Positions 6,025-6,985 of a DNA stretch of 6,985 nucleotides are shown in pieces. Location of the stretch: the NCBI GenBank assembly GCA_020853995.1, contig JADYXV010000019.1:1-6985 (forward strand), given 5' to 3'. Positions within the stretch are counted from its first letter, which is position 1. Each line of letters starts with the position of its first letter. The notes beneath the pieces are model-generated. The model was not told the origin of the DNA and searched no databases. It worked only from the letters and a program-made list of their open reading frames with translations. The translations under genes were made by a program, and so were the position numbers. The DNA comes from Novosphingobium sp. (GTDB lineage Bacteria; Pseudomonadota; Alphaproteobacteria; Sphingomonadales; Sphingomonadaceae).

Positions 6025-6027
6025 GCG
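6006..6027. promoter_or_regulatory. Putative operator: inverted repeat CGCTT-N12-AAGCG upstream of coxB
   Basis: CGCTTG (6006-6011) and CAAGCG (6022-6027) form a perfect 6-bp-arm dyad over the predicted -35 and spacer of the coxB promoter, with 4 bp between it and the TATAGG box. The inner arm bases differ upstream of ctaB, leaving the shared form CGCTT-N12-AAGCG. Its position suggests control of coxB, and possibly of divergent pyrE, by a dimeric regulator; the factor is unknown. Confidence 0.5.
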
Positions 6028-6109
6028 GTTGGATGCATATTTTTCCGCGCAAGCGCACACCCATTCGGGCAGTGCCCTTTCGGCCAGCAAATGCCAGTGT
6101 CGAAAAGAG

Positions 6110-6142
6110 TTGCGGCAGGCCTGCGCAACCGCCATTTGCGCA
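6110..6142 (+). other. Overlapping inverted repeats in the pyrE leader
   Basis: TTGC-(G)-GCAGG (6110-6119) is complementary to CCTGC-GCAA (6120-6128). TGCGCAA (6122-6128) is also complementary to TTGCGCA (6136-6142) across a 7-nt loop. The two foldings share the 6122-6128 segment and exclude one another. The second hairpin ends 27 nt before the pyrE ATG. No run of T follows, so this is not a terminator. The first repeat has almost no loop and may act as a DNA dyad instead. Confidence 0.3.
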
Positions 6143-6169
6143 AGCACTTTCATGACCTTCAGGTGCCCT

Positions 6170-6754
6170 ATGCTCGAAGACGAGATCCTTTCCGAATTCC
6201 GCGCCAGCCAAGCCCTGCTGGAAGGACATTTCCTGTTATCGTCAGGGCGGCATAGCGCCCATTACCTGCAATGCGCGCGTGTTCTGATGGACCCCATGCG
6301 CGCATCGCGTCTGGCCGTGGCCATTGCGCAAAAGATCTCGCGCGACATCCGCTCGCAAATCCAGAAGGTTGTGGCGCCCGCCATGGGCGGCGTGATCATC
6401 GGCCATGAAATGGGCCGCGCGCTGGGCGTGGAGGCGATGTTTGTCGAACGCCCGACCGGCACATTCGAACTGCGACGAGGCTTTTCTCTGAACCCCGGCG
6501 ACAAGGTACTGATGGTCGAAGACGTCGTCACCACCGGCCTTTCCAGCCGCGAGGCCATTGCCGCGATCGAGGCAGCTGGCGGCGAAGTCATCGCTGCGGC
6601 GTCATTGATCGACCGTTCGGCAGGCGCGGTGGACCTTGGCGTGCCGTTCTTCCCGCTGGTGGCCCTGAACTTTCCTACATACGCACCGGACGAATTGCCT
6701 CCCGAACTGGCTGCCACCCAAGCGGTGAAGCCGGGAAGCCGGGTTTCCGCCTGA
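6170..6754 (+). CDS. pyrE: Orotate phosphoribosyltransferase
   Basis: This cytoplasmic enzyme converts orotate and PRPP to OMP, the penultimate step of UMP synthesis. The ATG at 6170 gives 194 residues, the usual size, beginning MLEDEILSEFRASQALLEGH as in alphaproteobacterial homologues. AGG at 6161-6163, 6 nt upstream, supports it. The frame continues open upstream to 5987, but those 61 codons are not PyrE-like and cross the coxB promoter; an ATG at 6152 is a minor alternative. Hallmarks are LLSSGRHSAHYLQC (22-35), the PAMGGVIIGHEMGRALG segment (70-86), ERPTGTFELRRGF (93-105, the mobile-loop region) and the PRPP-binding motif VLMVEDVVTTG (113-123). The gene diverges from coxB. Its TGA overlaps the pdxJ ATG (TGATG), so the two are probably cotranscribed and translationally coupled. 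No convincing plus-strand promoter was identified. Confidence 0.95.
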   Translation: MLEDEILSEFRASQALLEGHFLLSSGRHSAHYLQCARVLMDPMRASRLAVAIAQKISRDIRSQIQKVVAPAMGGVIIGHEMGRALGVEAMFVERPTGTFELRRGFSLNPGDKVLMVEDVVTTGLSSREAIAAIEAAGGEVIAAASLIDRSAGAVDLGVPFFPLVALNFPTYAPDELPPELAATQAVKPGSRVSA

Positions 6755-6985
6755 TGGACATGTCTTTGCCTGCCCGCCTCCGCTTGGGCGTCAACATCGA
6801 TCACGTTGCCACCATTCGCAATGCTCGTGGCGGGGATCATCCCGATCCGGTGCGTGCGGCGGAAATCGTTGCCAGCGTGGGCGGCGATGGCATCACTGCG
6901 CACTTGCGCGAGGATCGCCGCCACATTCGCGATGAGGATCTGGCCCGCATTCAGGCGGCGACCAATCTGCCGCTGAACCTTGAGA
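6754..6985 (+). CDS. pdxJ: Pyridoxine 5'-phosphate synthase (partial, runs off right edge)
   Basis: This is the N-terminal 77 codons of PdxJ, the cytoplasmic TIM-barrel enzyme that condenses 3-amino-2-oxopropyl phosphate with deoxyxylulose 5-phosphate to pyridoxine 5'-phosphate (vitamin B6). Recognition rests on LGVNIDHVATIRNARGG (11-27), PDPVRAAEIV (30-39) and the active-site motif ITAHLREDRRHI (47-58), all strongly conserved in the family. The ATG at 6754 overlaps the pyrE stop by one base. An ATG two codons later (6760) is equally possible, since no separate Shine-Dalgarno is clear. Full-length PdxJ is about 240-250 residues, so roughly two thirds lies outside the window. In related genomes pyrE-pdxJ is often followed by acpS and lepB, which cannot be checked here. 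Confidence 0.95.
   Translation, partial: MDMSLPARLRLGVNIDHVATIRNARGGDHPDPVRAAEIVASVGGDGITAHLREDRRHIRDEDLARIQAATNLPLNLE

Noticed and set aside
6009..6041. Possible pyrE promoter (TTGTCA with a CATATT/ATGCAT box)
   Set aside because: Spacer lengths of 18-21 bp go with poor -10 matches; no combination is convincing.
5987..6169. 61-codon N-terminal extension of pyrE
   Set aside because: The extension overlaps the predicted coxB promoter, has no resemblance to PyrE, and the ATG at 6170 has a well-spaced AGG and gives the normal length.
6262..6924. 220-codon minus-strand frame opposite pyrE and pdxJ
   Set aside because: It is antisense to both recognised genes and has low-complexity, Ser/Ala/Arg-rich composition typical of shadow frames.

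Overview
The window is about 60% GC and carries a chromosomal aa3-type cytochrome c oxidase (complex IV) locus with its assembly genes. It is typical of an alphaproteobacterium. The gene order coxB-coxA-ctaB-(small ORF)-ctaG-coxC-DUF983, divergent from pyrE-pdxJ, together with the protein sequences, most suggests Sphingomonadales (Novosphingobium/Erythrobacter-like). That placement comes from memory of gene order and sequence style, not from a search.

Minus strand, in order of transcription from the right: coxB (CuA subunit II, 5902-4874), coxA (catalytic subunit I, 4843-3152), a strong intrinsic terminator (3129-3099), ctaB (haem O synthase, 3000-2086), a 56-residue CoxF-like membrane protein (2086-1916), ctaG/cox11 (CuB chaperone, 1914-1285), coxC (subunit III, 1203-382) and a DUF983 zinc-ribbon membrane protein that runs off the left edge (382-1). 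Plus strand: pyrE (6170-6754) and the start of pdxJ (6754 to the right edge). The only longer non-coding stretches are the 267-bp divergent coxB/pyrE region and the 151-bp coxA/ctaB gap. No tRNA, rRNA, CRISPR array, insertion sequence or phage gene was seen.

The genes act together. CoxA, CoxB and CoxC are the three core subunits. CtaB makes haem O on the way to haem A, and CtaG delivers copper to the CuB site in CoxA. The CoxF-like and DUF983 proteins are conserved companions of unclear role. pyrE (UMP synthesis) and pdxJ (vitamin B6 synthesis) are unrelated housekeeping genes joined by a stop/start overlap.

The most interesting signal is regulatory. The leaders of coxB and ctaB share an inverted repeat, CGCTT-N12-AAGCG, at exactly the same distance (4 bp) from a TATAGGCC box. 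This suggests that the two halves of the locus, separated by the post-coxA terminator, have matching promoters and a common regulator. A second terminator-like hairpin lies inside the first codons of the DUF983 gene. I see no exotic or wholly new system here; the protein-coding content is ordinary.
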